Shown piece by piece: positions 26,341-35,059 of a stretch of 64,000 nt of DNA. Within the stretch, counting starts at the first letter, position 1, and every line of letters starts with the position of its first letter. The position numbers and the translations under genes are program-made. The notes beneath the pieces are model-generated. The model was not told where the DNA came from. It saw nothing but the letters and a program-made list of their open reading frames with translations, and did no database searches. Source of the DNA: Lachnospiraceae bacterium (lineage in GTDB: Bacteria; Bacillota; Clostridia; Lachnospirales; Lachnospiraceae); NCBI GenBank assembly GCA_029006155.1, contig JAQXGF010000045.1, forward strand, positions 1 through 64,000. The letters are read 5' to 3'.

Positions 26341-27755
26341 CGGAAATACAGGAACGGATTGTACGACGCATCGACCAGAAACGCCACGGATAACAGGAAA
26401 ATACCGACATAAAACAGGTTCCGCAGCGTCGTACGTACCACTTCCTGATCCTCCAGCTTCCGGCAGATCCACTGCCCGAGCCGCGCCGGGATGTGCGTGC
26501 TGCCAAGGATCAGCAAAACAAGCAGAACTGCATTGTTGTACAGCAGGTAAATCGTCTCCCGATTTCCAAAGCCCTGTCCGTAAAGTCCGAACAATGCCTT
26601 CAAATAAGCAAGCCCGCTCCCAAAATCTTCGAACACAAACAGATTCCAGCCGAGCATGACAAAAAACATACAGTAAATATGGCGGAACACCCCCGGAAGC
26701 TTTTCGAGCCATTTTCCAAACACAAACTTTTCCAGCAACAGCAAAATGCCGTAGTAGATGCCCCACGCCACAAAATTCCAGCTCGCACCGTGCCAGATGC
26801 CGGTGAGCAGCCATACGACAAGAATGTTGCGCACATGCTTCCAGCGCTTTACCCGGTTGCCGCCAAGCGGAATGTACACATAATCCCGGAACCAGGTGCT
26901 AAGGGAAATATGCCAGCGCCGCCAGAACTCCGTAATACTTTTGGAAATATACGGATAATTAAAATTTTCCAGAAAATGGAATCCGAACATATTTCCAAGT
27001 CCGATCGCCATATCCGAATACGCTGAAAAATCAAAATACAGCTGGAAGGTATAGGCCGCCAGTCCCATCCACGCGGTCAGCACCGGAAGCTCCGTGCAGG
27101 TCATCGCCTGAATCGAGTCCCAGAGCGCCCCTGCATTGTTCGCCAGCAGCACTTTTTTTCCAAGCCCAATCATAAAGCGATGAACACCCTCTGCGAACTG
27201 TTCCGCCGTCTCCCGGCGGGTGCGCAGCTGCTCATCAATCGTCTTATACTGCACGATCGGGCCCGCAATCAGCTGTGGGAACATCGTGACATATGCACCA
27301 AAGGAGATCAGATTCTTCTGTACCTTTGCCTCCCCGCGGTAGACATCAATCGTATAGGACATCGTCTGAAACGTGTAAAATGAAATACCGATCGGCAGTG
27401 ACAGCTTCAGAAGCTCGATCCCGGCCCCGGTCAGGCTGTTCACCGTGCCAATCACAAAATCTGCATATTTGAAAAATCCAAGCAACGACAGGCTCACAAC
27501 CGAAGAACCGATCAATGCCACACGCGCCGATCGTTCACGCCCCTGTCGCAAAAAGCGATCCACGAGAATTCCGCCCGTATAGGAGACGAGGATCGAGACA
27601 AGCATCAGTATGATATAGACGGGCTCTCCCCACGCATAAAACACAAGGCTGAACAGCAGCAGGACCAAATTGCGCCATTTTCTCGGCGCCAGAAAATAAA
27701 AAATCAGAACTGCCGGTAAAAACCGGAACAAAAACAGCAGACTGCTGAAAACCAT
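26334..27755 (-). CDS. MBOAT-family membrane O-acyltransferase (AlgI/DltB-like)
   Basis: 473 residues with about ten hydrophobic segments. Family motifs are RRWHISLSTWFRDYVYIPLGGNRV (about 270-293, shown as its core) and the invariant histidine in GIWHGASWNFVAWG (about 320). Members move an acyl group, usually acetyl, across the membrane to an extracytoplasmic acceptor. AGGAG lies eight bases before the ATG. The DHHW gene follows on the same strand and an SGNH hydrolase gene is divergent, so the three probably decorate one cell-surface polymer. The substrate cannot be read from sequence. Confidence 0.92.
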   Translation of the reverse strand: MVFSSLLFLFRFLPAVLIFYFLAPRKWRNLVLLLFSLVFYAWGEPVYIILMLVSILVSYTGGILVDRFLRQGRERSARVALIGSSVVSLSLLGFFKYADFVIGTVNSLTGAGIELLKLSLPIGISFYTFQTMSYTIDVYRGEAKVQKNLISFGAYVTMFPQLIAGPIVQYKTIDEQLRTRRETAEQFAEGVHRFMIGLGKKVLLANNAGALWDSIQAMTCTELPVLTAWMGLAAYTFQLYFDFSAYSDMAIGLGNMFGFHFLENFNYPYISKSITEFWRRWHISLSTWFRDYVYIPLGGNRVKRWKHVRNILVVWLLTGIWHGASWNFVAWGIYYGILLLLEKFVFGKWLEKLPGVFRHIYCMFFVMLGWNLFVFEDFGSGLAYLKALFGLYGQGFGNRETIYLLYNNAVLLVLLILGSTHIPARLGQWICRKLEDQEVVRTTLRNLFYVGIFLLSVAFLVDASYNPFLYFRF

Positions 27756-28185
27756 CGCAAGTACTCCTTTTTTTCATTTGCACTATTCCGGCCTTTCACA
27801 ATGCCTTTCAAACGCACCCCGGCGCCGGATATGCGTTCCCATTATAGCCTATCCCTGTCAGATAAGCAAACGATTTCCGTAAAATCTTTGTCATTTTTGC
27901 GCGCATTTAATACTTGGAAAATGACGTACTTTGTTATATAATAGGAAATTGCGATATTAGTTTCTACTTATAGTCAAGCGGATATTCGCAATCCGCTTTG
28001 CTACTTGCTCATAACCGAATAGCTGCTTCGCAGCTTATCAGGAGTGGCTTGTACCACTCCTAATACAAGCAAGTCCCAACCCACTGCTTATTGCTTTGCG
28101 CAATTGAAGCAGGGGACTTGCTTGATTCGGTTAAAAGAAACGATGTGAATTACGAAGTTCCACTTTACAGGAGAAAAGAAAATAT
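27756..28185. other. Intergenic region with four clustered hairpins
   Basis: 430 bp between the divergent MBOAT and SGNH genes. From 27976 the DNA is a string of near-perfect palindromes: AAGCGGAT/ATCCGCTT (27976-27998), AGCTGC/GCAGCT (28021-28035), AGGAGTGG/CCACTCCT (28040-28061) and AGCAAGTCCC/GGGACTTGCT (28068-28122). The right part includes the 26-bp repeat 28112-28137. Pieces recur at 43309-43326 (18 bp identical to 27976-27993) and, more diverged, near 17325-17400. It may be a dispersed repeat family or a structured RNA; none of the stems is a plain terminator. Confidence 0.6.
28112..28137. repeat. 26-bp direct repeat, copy upstream of the SGNH gene
   Basis: Identical to 26315-26340. 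Its left half forms the right arm of the 10-bp stem 28068-28077/28113-28122. Confidence 0.75.
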
Positions 28186-29214
28186 ATGGCAAAGACAAAA
28201 CGCAAAAGAAAAAAGCGGCATGATTCGCTGGTACTTCAGCTCATGATATTAGTCGCTGTCGTGCTCGTCGTCTTTGAAGGACGTCTAGTCGTCACAATGG
28301 TCACGCACCGCTCTTCCATGAAAAGTGCCACCGTCACCGACAGCACTGCCGCTGCCTCCGTGCAGGACGGCACCTTGCAGACGCAGACCTCTGCAGCAGC
28401 TACCACCTCAAATGGAGATACGGTACTCGCCGGTCTGCCTACCGTGAAAGCTTCCTCGGCTGCCACTGCTTCTACCCCTGAGACACAGGCGGAAACGCAC
28501 GCGACGACTTCAGATCCTTCGAGTTCTGCCATCGTTCCAAAGGCAGCGACCCCGGTCGATGATTCTTACTTCAAAGATGCTGCCTTTATCGGTGATTCCC
28601 GGATGCAGGGATTCCAGAATGCTTCCGGCATCACACAGGGGACGTTCTTTACAAGCGTTGGCATGTCGCTTTCCACCATGCAGAATGAAGCAGTTATCCG
28701 CACCGCAGAAGGAAATATTACCGTAGCGGCTGCCCTGTCCGGTGGCAAATACGGCAAAGTCTACATCATGCTCGGCGCAAATGACCTCGGCGAGTACGAC
28801 TGGGATTCATTCCACGATGGCTTTACCTCCTGCCTGAAACGCTTTCAGGAGATTCAGCCGGATGCGATTTTCTACATCTGCAGTGTCATCTATGTCGAAG
28901 AATCCAAAGTAGAAGGCGGTTCCTATGTGAACAACACGAATGTGGACAAGATCAATTCGATCCTACTCCAGATATGCGAGGAGCAGGGCTACCATTATCT
29001 GGACCTCAATGAAGTCCTCTCAAACGGCTATGGTTCGCTGATTGAAGGTGCATCCAGCGACGGCGTCCATATTTATGAGAAGTACTGCAAGATGATGCTC
29101 GATTATCTGAAGAACCACTATGTTACCGCCGATGCTTCTGATGCGAAATCAGAAGCTTCCACAGAGGCTGAGACGGAATCCGAGACCGAAACATCCGCTT
29201 CCGGAGCTGCCTGA
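28186..29214 (+). CDS. Membrane-anchored SGNH/GDSL-type hydrolase or acyltransferase
   Basis: 342 residues. A basic N-terminus (KTKRKRKKRHD) and one membrane helix (about 15-35) are followed by a Ser/Thr/Ala-rich linker (about 45-120). The SGNH fold shows FIGDSRMQGF with the likely catalytic serine (about 136), MLGANDLGEYDWDSF with the block III GxND (about 196), and SSDGVHIYEKY with the D-x-x-H pair (about 295). The acidic C-terminal tail is low complexity. Such proteins remove or transfer acetyl groups on surface glycans; the neighbouring MBOAT and DHHW genes support that role. AGGAGA lies eleven bases before the ATG. Confidence 0.85.
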   Translation: MAKTKRKRKKRHDSLVLQLMILVAVVLVVFEGRLVVTMVTHRSSMKSATVTDSTAAASVQDGTLQTQTSAAATTSNGDTVLAGLPTVKASSAATASTPETQAETHATTSDPSSSAIVPKAATPVDDSYFKDAAFIGDSRMQGFQNASGITQGTFFTSVGMSLSTMQNEAVIRTAEGNITVAAALSGGKYGKVYIMLGANDLGEYDWDSFHDGFTSCLKRFQEIQPDAIFYICSVIYVEESKVEGGSYVNNTNVDKINSILLQICEEQGYHYLDLNEVLSNGYGSLIEGASSDGVHIYEKYCKMMLDYLKNHYVTADASDAKSEASTEAETESETETSASGAA

Positions 29215-29294
29215 TCATTATCGTTTTCCAGACAGGATTCCCTGTCAGGTAAATAGCAATAGCAGATCGTCCACAAACTGAAAGGAGTTTACCT

Positions 29295-29768
29295 ATGAAA
29301 AAGTTCAAAAAATTTGCCGCTGTGCTCTGCACCGCACTGATCGCCTTAACACTGACCGCCTGCGGTGGTGGAAAGAGCAAAGATGTCACCATCGATACCG
29401 CCAAGCTCGCAGATGAACTGCTCACGACTGTGACGAGCGACGAGTTAAGCAAAATGAGTGTCGATCCGTCCACGGTATATCTCTACCAATCCGATGATGT
29501 CACTTCCGCGATCGCCTACGCCAGCTCCGGCGCGACAGCATGTGAGGTCGCTGTCATCGAAAGTAAGGATGCATCGAACGCCGAGTCCATGGAAAAGTTG
29601 CTGCAAGACCGCGTCGACAGCCAGAAAGCACTCTACGCTTCCTACGACGCCGCTTCCGCCGGAAAGCTCGATGATGCCATCATCAAGAGCACCGGAAAAT
29701 ACACCGTCCTGTGCGTCTGCGATGATATCGACAAGGCAAATGAGATTTTAAAGAAATATGGATTCTGA
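29295..29768 (+). CDS. DUF4358-type lipoprotein
   Basis: 157 residues. The signal peptide ends in a lipobox, LTLTACGGG (Cys about 22), so the mature protein is lipid-anchored outside the membrane. The remainder resembles the DUF4358 family common in Lachnospiraceae (ELLTTVTSDELSKM, MEKLLQDRVDSQKALY, ILKKYGF); no function is known. AAAGGAG lies seven bases before the ATG. It is 80 bases downstream of the SGNH gene and probably co-transcribed, ending at the terminator 29791-29815. Confidence 0.8.
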   Translation: MKKFKKFAAVLCTALIALTLTACGGGKSKDVTIDTAKLADELLTTVTSDELSKMSVDPSTVYLYQSDDVTSAIAYASSGATACEVAVIESKDASNAESMEKLLQDRVDSQKALYASYDAASAGKLDDAIIKSTGKYTVLCVCDDIDKANEILKKYGF

Positions 29769-29790
29769 TATCTGAAAAGGTGAGATGAGG

Positions 29791-29815
29791 GCCTCCGCGG
29801 ATGCGGGGGCTTTTT
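29791..29815 (+). terminator. Intrinsic terminator after the DUF4358 gene
   Basis: GCCTCCGC and GCGGGGGC pair (one G:T) around GGAT and are followed by TTTTT. Confidence 0.8.
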
Positions 29816-29951
29816 CTGTTGCAGCACTCCTAAACATATATCCCTCACAAGAATTTGCTTTCGGATAAGTGGCACTGTCGCAAGCTCTCATTTTATGATC
29901 GATAAGTATGCTTGCTGGAATAAATTTCATATTCATACAAATATGTGCAGC

Positions 29952-29978
29952 AAAAAAGCCCGTCTGCAACGGGCTTTT
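29952..29978 (-). terminator. Terminator of tRNA-Thr
   Basis: On the minus strand AAAAGCCCGT pairs with ACGGGCTTTT around TGCAG and runs into six T, directly downstream of the tRNA. Confidence 0.85.
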
Positions 29979-29983
29979 CAGTG

Positions 29984-30056
<73 letters not shown>

Positions 30057-30340
30057 ATTGCGGTCTCATCAACCGACTTAATTATTATATACAATTTTAT
30101 CTGATTTGGCAAGTGTTTTTTTCAGATTTTTGAATATTTTTTATTTGAAATCGCTTAACTCAGTTCCATTAGAAATCCGCGATCCTGTTTCGCCTTATTA
30201 GCGTACAGAACCGCGGTTATTTTTATTCACTTGCGAAGCATTTATTTTTACAGGCATCACGCCGCTATACTTTCATTTTTTCCAAATCAAATCATCTCCT
30301 GCTTCAATTACAAAAACAATAAGCGGAGGAGCAACTTCTC

Positions 30341-31327
30341 TTACAGCAGATGTGCTCTCAGCTCTTCTCCACTCATCGCCGAGAGGTAAGCCGGTGCGAT
30401 GTCAAAGACCGTCTTGCAGCCAGATACTCCCTCGTCGGCCAGACGTTTTGCCGCTCTTGCATAAGCGACCAGAATACTGGACGTAAATTCCGGATTGGAA
30501 TCCAGCTTCAGGCGGTACTCGATGATGTGCTTGTTGCTTCCATCACCGGTCGCACCGCTGCGGATGACAAAGCCGCCGTGCGGGATTCCCTTGTGCTTCG
30601 CATCCAGCTCCTCCTGAGAGATGAAATGCACGGTCGTATCATAGTCTGCAAAGTAGTTTGGCATAGTCACGATATCGTGCTCGATCTGCTTCCGATCTGC
30701 GCCCTCTTTCGCCACTACATAGCACTCTCTCGTGTGTTTCTGTCTGGTCGTCAGCTCCGGATTCTCCCCGTTCCGTACTGCTTCTACCGCTGCCTCGACC
30801 GGGACGGTATACTGTCTCGCATCCTGCACGCCTTCTACACGACGGATTGCATCCGAATGTCCCTGACTGACGCCGCGTCCCCAAAACGTATAATCCTTCC
30901 CATCCGGCAGGATCGCATTGCCATAGAGGCGGTTCAGAGAAAACATACCCGGATCCCAGCCGACTGAAATGATGCCGACGTGCCCGCTCTCCTTTGCCGC
31001 TGCATCAACATTTGTAAAATGCTCCGGGATTCTCGCATGTGTGTCAAAGCTGTCTACGACATTGAAAAGCTTCGCCAGCTCCGGTGTCTGCTTCGGCAGG
31101 TCGGTCGCGCTTCCGCCACAGATGATGCAGACGTCGATATCATCCTTATGTGCAGCCAGCTCACTGACCGGATACACCTTTCCACCTTCTGTCGTGATCT
31201 TTACCTTCGCCGGATCACGTCTCGTAAATACACCGGCCATCTCACAGTCCGGATTGTGCCGAATCGCAGCTTCCACACCACGCCCGATATTTCCATATCC
31301 AACAATTCCAATTCTTACTTTATTCAT
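30341..31327 (-). CDS. ddh: meso-Diaminopimelate D-dehydrogenase
   Basis: 328 residues from the ATG at 31327; the 45 upstream codons are not family-like. The Rossmann motif IGIVGYGNIGRGVE (about 6-19) binds NADPH. ISVGWDPGMFSLNR (about 148-161) and RGVSQGHSDAIRRVEGV (about 175) are the diaminopimelate-binding segments of the family. It makes meso-diaminopimelate in one step from tetrahydrodipicolinate, supplying lysine and peptidoglycan. The length matches family members. AAAGGAG lies eleven bases before the ATG, so this start is slightly wide. It stands alone between the tRNA and the metal-sensor gene. Confidence 0.96.
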   Translation of the reverse strand: MNKVRIGIVGYGNIGRGVEAAIRHNPDCEMAGVFTRRDPAKVKITTEGGKVYPVSELAAHKDDIDVCIICGGSATDLPKQTPELAKLFNVVDSFDTHARIPEHFTNVDAAAKESGHVGIISVGWDPGMFSLNRLYGNAILPDGKDYTFWGRGVSQGHSDAIRRVEGVQDARQYTVPVEAAVEAVRNGENPELTTRQKHTRECYVVAKEGADRKQIEHDIVTMPNYFADYDTTVHFISQEELDAKHKGIPHGGFVIRSGATGDGSNKHIIEYRLKLDSNPEFTSSILVAYARAAKRLADEGVSGCKTVFDIAPAYLSAMSGEELRAHLL

Positions 31328-31648
31328 TATTTTTCCGACTCCTTTCGCCAATACAAAACGATCGCTCTCATACAGGTTCATAAATGCAATTTTCTCGCAA
31401 TCCACTATACCTGTTTTAGAAACACATATTATGTTCCTGGCACGCCATCTATGATACCACAAACGTCAGTTAGTTGTAAATTATATCTTTTCCGTGAATC
31501 CACGCGCTATTACAAGTTGCTCAGCAAGGTGTTTTAAGTGGAACCTTACAACATTCGTATCGTAACATTTCATAGTATCAATACAGCTCCGGACAAACAA
31601 GCTTGCCCGGAGCTGTACCTGAATTTTATTTCTATGTGAATCATTGTG
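31328..31648. other. Intergenic region between the metal-sensor gene and ddh
   Basis: 321 bp. It contains the strong hairpin 31582-31617 after the sensor gene; the remainder should hold the ddh promoter, but no clear hexamer pair stands out. Confidence 0.4.
31582..31617 (-). terminator. Hairpin downstream of the CsoR-type gene
   Basis: TACAGCTCCGG and CCGGAGCTGTA are perfect 11-base inverse copies, 31 bases past the stop. Only a short T-poor tail follows on the minus strand, so termination is likely but not textbook. Confidence 0.55.
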
Positions 31649-32221
31649 TTACTTTATAAACCGATCAATCGCCTTATTCAGCTCCTCGATCGTCTCCATA
31701 TCACCGGACTCGATCGCTTCGACGAGACAGTGCTTGATATGATCCTCGAGGATGACCTTACCGGTATTATTGATGGCTGACTTGACTGCGGAGAGCTGGA
31801 TCAGCACCTCGCTGCAGTCCCTCCCATCCTCTACCATACGCTTGATGGACTCCAGATGCCCGATGGCACGCGAGAGACGGTTCAGGACCGCCTTCGTGTT
31901 TTCGTGGTGGTGATAATGTCCATGGCCGTGTGCATGGGTGTGCACCGTACCATCGGAATGTACATGTGCTTCTCCAGCCGCATGGGTATGCATACTCCCA
32001 TCGGAATGCCTATGCACTTCCCCAGTAGCATGCGTGTGGTAAGTAACTGTGCCATCCGGATTTTCATGCTTATGTGGCTTTATTGCATCATCTGGATTCG
32101 CCTGTGTGTGCTCAGATACCACACCACCGACCGTATGCGTATGCTGCCTTTTTTCTGTACTGGTGTCATGTGTATGCTCTACAACCTTGCCATCAATGAC
32201 ATGCGTATGTGTATGTTCCAT
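31649..32221 (-). CDS. CsoR/RcnR-type metal-sensing repressor with a histidine-rich N-terminal extension
   Basis: 190 residues. Residues about 108-190 are a complete CsoR/RcnR (DUF156) domain: VLNRLSRAIGHLESIKRMVEDGRDCSEVLIQLSAVKSAINN then HIKHCLVEAIESGD. It has the family Cys...His...Cys metal ligands (C in GRDC, H and C in IKHC). Ordinary CsoR proteins are about 85-100 residues. Here about 105 extra residues precede the domain and contain roughly 26 histidines in HTH, HSDG and HAHGHGHYHHH repeats. That extension looks like a nickel/copper/zinc-binding store or sensor arm. No metal transporter gene is adjacent; glgB lies 33 bases upstream. AAGATG supplies only a weak ribosome site. Confidence 0.9.
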   Translation of the reverse strand: MEHTHTHVIDGKVVEHTHDTSTEKRQHTHTVGGVVSEHTQANPDDAIKPHKHENPDGTVTYHTHATGEVHRHSDGSMHTHAAGEAHVHSDGTVHTHAHGHGHYHHHENTKAVLNRLSRAIGHLESIKRMVEDGRDCSEVLIQLSAVKSAINNTGKVILEDHIKHCLVEAIESGDMETIEELNKAIDRFIK

Positions 32222-32254
32222 CTTCGCGTTCTGATTCCTTTCTGGACCCGGAGC

Positions 32255-34954
32255 TTATTTTTTCTCATCCACAGCAGCCGCTTCCTTCTTCGCTGCTACC
32301 GTAAGCTTCGTCTCTTTCGGCTCGCGCTTTACTGCTACCTTCGTCTCCTTCGGCTCACGCTTTACCGCCACTTTCGTCTCCTTTGGCTCGCGCTTTACCG
32401 CTACCTTCGTTTCTTTCGGCTCACGCTTTACCGCTACCTTTGTTTCCTTTGGCTCACGTTTTACTGCCACTTTTGTTTCCTTTGGCTCATGTTTTACCGC
32501 TACCTTTGTCTCCTTCGGTTCAGCGACCACTGCGACCTTCGTCTCTGTCGCTTCTGCTGCGGCCTCTTTTTTTCTCCGGCCTCTGCGCTTCGGTGTCGTC
32601 TCCTCTGCCTTTGCAGCAGGCTCAGCCACCTTCGCGGCAGTCTTGCGTGCCGCTTTCTTTACCGGCTTGTCCTCTTTTACTGCCTTTGCAGCTTCCGTCG
32701 TCTTCGCCGCACGTTTGGTCGTATGTCCGGCTGCTGCCTTTTCTGCCGTGCGCGTGCACTGGAATACGGAGATGCCCATCGGCGGTACGAGGATCTGAAT
32801 GGAATCCTCACGGTCATCGCACGGACTCTTCTTCGAACTCTTTGCACGCGGATTGACATTGCCGTCGCCGCCAAACTCCTTGCTGTCACTGTTGAAAATC
32901 TCTTTGTACTTTCCGCTGTACGGAACGCCAATCTTGTGGTTCTCATAGACAAGCGGGGAGAAGTTGCAGACGATCAGCAGATCTTCTTTCTCCTTTGATC
33001 CTCTGCGCATAAATACAAGCATATTTTCATCGGCAGAAATATTGTTGATCCACTCAAAGCCTGCCGGGTCATAATCCTCTTCGTACAGAGCCGGCTGATC
33101 ATGGTAGAGCTTCAGCAGCGCCTTTACATAGCTCTGCAGCTGCTTATGCTCGTCATACTGCAGCAGATCCCACTCGAGGCTCTTCGCCTCACTCCACTCA
33201 GAAAACTGTGCAAAATCCTGTCCCATAAACAGAAGCTTCTTGCCCGGATGAGCAAGCATAAAGCCATAGGCTGCGCGGAGATTTGCAAACTTGAGCTTGC
33301 GCTTGCCCGGCATCTTGCCGATCATCGAGCCCTTGCCATGCACGACCTCATCATGGGAGAGTGTCAGGATGAAGTCCTCACTGTACGCATAGATCATGCT
33401 GAACGTCAGCTCTCCGTGATGATGGGAACGGAAGATCGGATCGAGCTGCATATAATCAAGGAAATCATTCATCCAGCCCATGTTCCACTTATAGTCAAAT
33501 CCGAGGCCGCCCTCCTCTACCGGGGTCGTCACCTTCGGCCATGCGGTCGACTCTTCCGCGATCAGAAGCGCACCGTCCGCATCTTTTTTATAAATCGAAT
33601 TCAGATGTTTGAAAAACTCAACCGCTTCCAGGTTCTCATTGCCGCCGTAAATATTTGCCACCCACTCACCGTCATTCTTGCCATAGTCGAGATACAGCAT
33701 CGAAGCGACCGCATCCATCCGGATACCGTCTGCATGATATACGTTTTTCCAGAACAGCGCATTGGCGATCAGGAAGTTCGATACCTCCGGCCGGCCATAA
33801 TTGTAAATCAGCGTGCCCCAGTGCGGGTGGGAACCCTTGCGCGGATCGAGGTGCTCGTACAGGCAAGTGCCGTCAAATGCACTCAGCCCGAACGTATCGC
33901 GCGGAAAATGAGCCGGTACCCAGTCCAGGATGACTCCGATGCCCTGCTCATGCATGTAATTCATGAAATACATGAAATCCTGCGGTGTGCCATACCGGGC
34001 GGTCGGCGCATAGTAGCCGGTCACCTGATAGCCCCATGAGGCATCAAACGGATGCTCCATGATTGGCAGCAATTCCACGTGCGTATAGCCCATTTCCTTT
34101 ACGTAGTCTGCCAGCATCGGCGCGAGCTCCCGGTAATTGTAGAATTCCCTGCCATCATCCGGCTTCCGCCAGGAGCCGAGGTGCAGCTCATAGATCGCCA
34201 TCGGATCTTTCTTGGACTCCGTCTTTTTCCGGTCTGCCATCCACTTCTCATCAGTCCAGGTAAATTTGGACAGATCTGTGACGATCGATGCCGTATTCGG
34301 GCGAAGCTCCGCCGCATTCGCATACGGGTCTGCCTTCAGATAAGTCAGGCCACCTTTTGCTTTAATCTCATACTTATATAAAGTCCCATCCGGAAGGTTC
34401 GGTACAAACAGCTCGAAAATGCCGGAATCCCACAATCGGCGCATCGGCAGCCGTCTGCCATCCCAGAGGTTAAAATCACCAACCACACTGACACGCAATG
34501 CATTTGGCGCCCACACGGCGAACTCGACACCCGGTACCCCATCGACGGTCATCGGATGTGCGCCAAGCTTTTTATAAATATCATAGCAGATACCTGCATT
34601 AAATTTCTTCGTCTCTTTTTCTGTGATCTGCGGTGCGAAACTGTACGGATCCAGATATTCCTGCTCCGTCCCGTCCTCATAAGTAATATGAAATACGTAC
34701 TCCGGTACACGCTTGCCCGGAATCAGTACTGCGTAATATCCCGCTTCATCTTCCAGGTCCATCGGATACTGCGTCTCTTTCTTTCCACTCTTCACCCTGA
34801 CCACGACTGCCGCCGCACCCGGGAAAAAGCCCTGAATCGTAATTCCCGCCTCTGTCACATGTGCTCCGAGCAAATTTTGCGGATGATCCTCTTCCGAGTA
34901 AACGATCGCTTCCACACCTGCCCAGTCCATTAATTCATACAACTTCTCATCCAT
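32255..34954 (-). CDS. glgB: 1,4-alpha-glucan branching enzyme with a repetitive cationic tail
   Basis: 899 residues from the ATG at 34954 (GGAGGGG six bases upstream). An N-terminal CBM48-like region (about 20-230) precedes the GH13 barrel: DWVPAHFP (about 352), DGIRMDAVASMLYLDY with the nucleophile Asp (about 413), LLIAEESTAWP with the acid Glu (about 465) and LSHDEVVHGKGSM (about 535). It forms alpha-1,6 branches in glycogen. Typical enzymes are about 620-780 residues; the extra C-terminal 150 are rich in Lys/Ala/Glu and end in seven EPKETK units spaced 11 residues apart (about 812-883). No other glycogen gene is in the window. Confidence 0.95.
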   Translation of the reverse strand: MDEKLYELMDWAGVEAIVYSEEDHPQNLLGAHVTEAGITIQGFFPGAAAVVVRVKSGKKETQYPMDLEDEAGYYAVLIPGKRVPEYVFHITYEDGTEQEYLDPYSFAPQITEKETKKFNAGICYDIYKKLGAHPMTVDGVPGVEFAVWAPNALRVSVVGDFNLWDGRRLPMRRLWDSGIFELFVPNLPDGTLYKYEIKAKGGLTYLKADPYANAAELRPNTASIVTDLSKFTWTDEKWMADRKKTESKKDPMAIYELHLGSWRKPDDGREFYNYRELAPMLADYVKEMGYTHVELLPIMEHPFDASWGYQVTGYYAPTARYGTPQDFMYFMNYMHEQGIGVILDWVPAHFPRDTFGLSAFDGTCLYEHLDPRKGSHPHWGTLIYNYGRPEVSNFLIANALFWKNVYHADGIRMDAVASMLYLDYGKNDGEWVANIYGGNENLEAVEFFKHLNSIYKKDADGALLIAEESTAWPKVTTPVEEGGLGFDYKWNMGWMNDFLDYMQLDPIFRSHHHGELTFSMIYAYSEDFILTLSHDEVVHGKGSMIGKMPGKRKLKFANLRAAYGFMLAHPGKKLLFMGQDFAQFSEWSEAKSLEWDLLQYDEHKQLQSYVKALLKLYHDQPALYEEDYDPAGFEWINNISADENMLVFMRRGSKEKEDLLIVCNFSPLVYENHKIGVPYSGKYKEIFNSDSKEFGGDGNVNPRAKSSKKSPCDDREDSIQILVPPMGISVFQCTRTAEKAAAGHTTKRAAKTTEAAKAVKEDKPVKKAARKTAAKVAEPAAKAEETTPKRRGRRKKEAAAEATETKVAVVAEPKETKVAVKHEPKETKVAVKREPKETKVAVKREPKETKVAVKREPKETKVAVKREPKETKVAVKREPKETKLTVAAKKEAAAVDEKK
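32306..32521 (-). repeat. 33-bp tandem repeat in the glgB tail
   Basis: Seven in-frame units of EPKETK, six of them full 11-residue units (EPKETKVAVKR, the first ending KH) and a last partial unit. The 33-bp units differ by silent changes, so the protein sequence is kept more strictly than the DNA. Unit number could vary by slippage or unequal exchange. Confidence 0.9.
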
Positions 34955-35059
34955 ATGGTACCCCTCCAAAGACATTTGAATAATAGTCGCAATTAATTAT
35001 TGATTGCAGATCTAACAGTACCAGTTTACCATCTTATACGGGTAAACTCAAGGAGAAAA

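Noticed and set aside
30057-30340. Search for an att site or integrated element next to tRNA-Thr
   Set aside because: No second copy of the tRNA 3' end and no recombinase is visible nearby.
32306-32521. CRISPR-like regular repeats
   Set aside because: The 33-bp units are adjacent, in frame with glgB and have no spacers.
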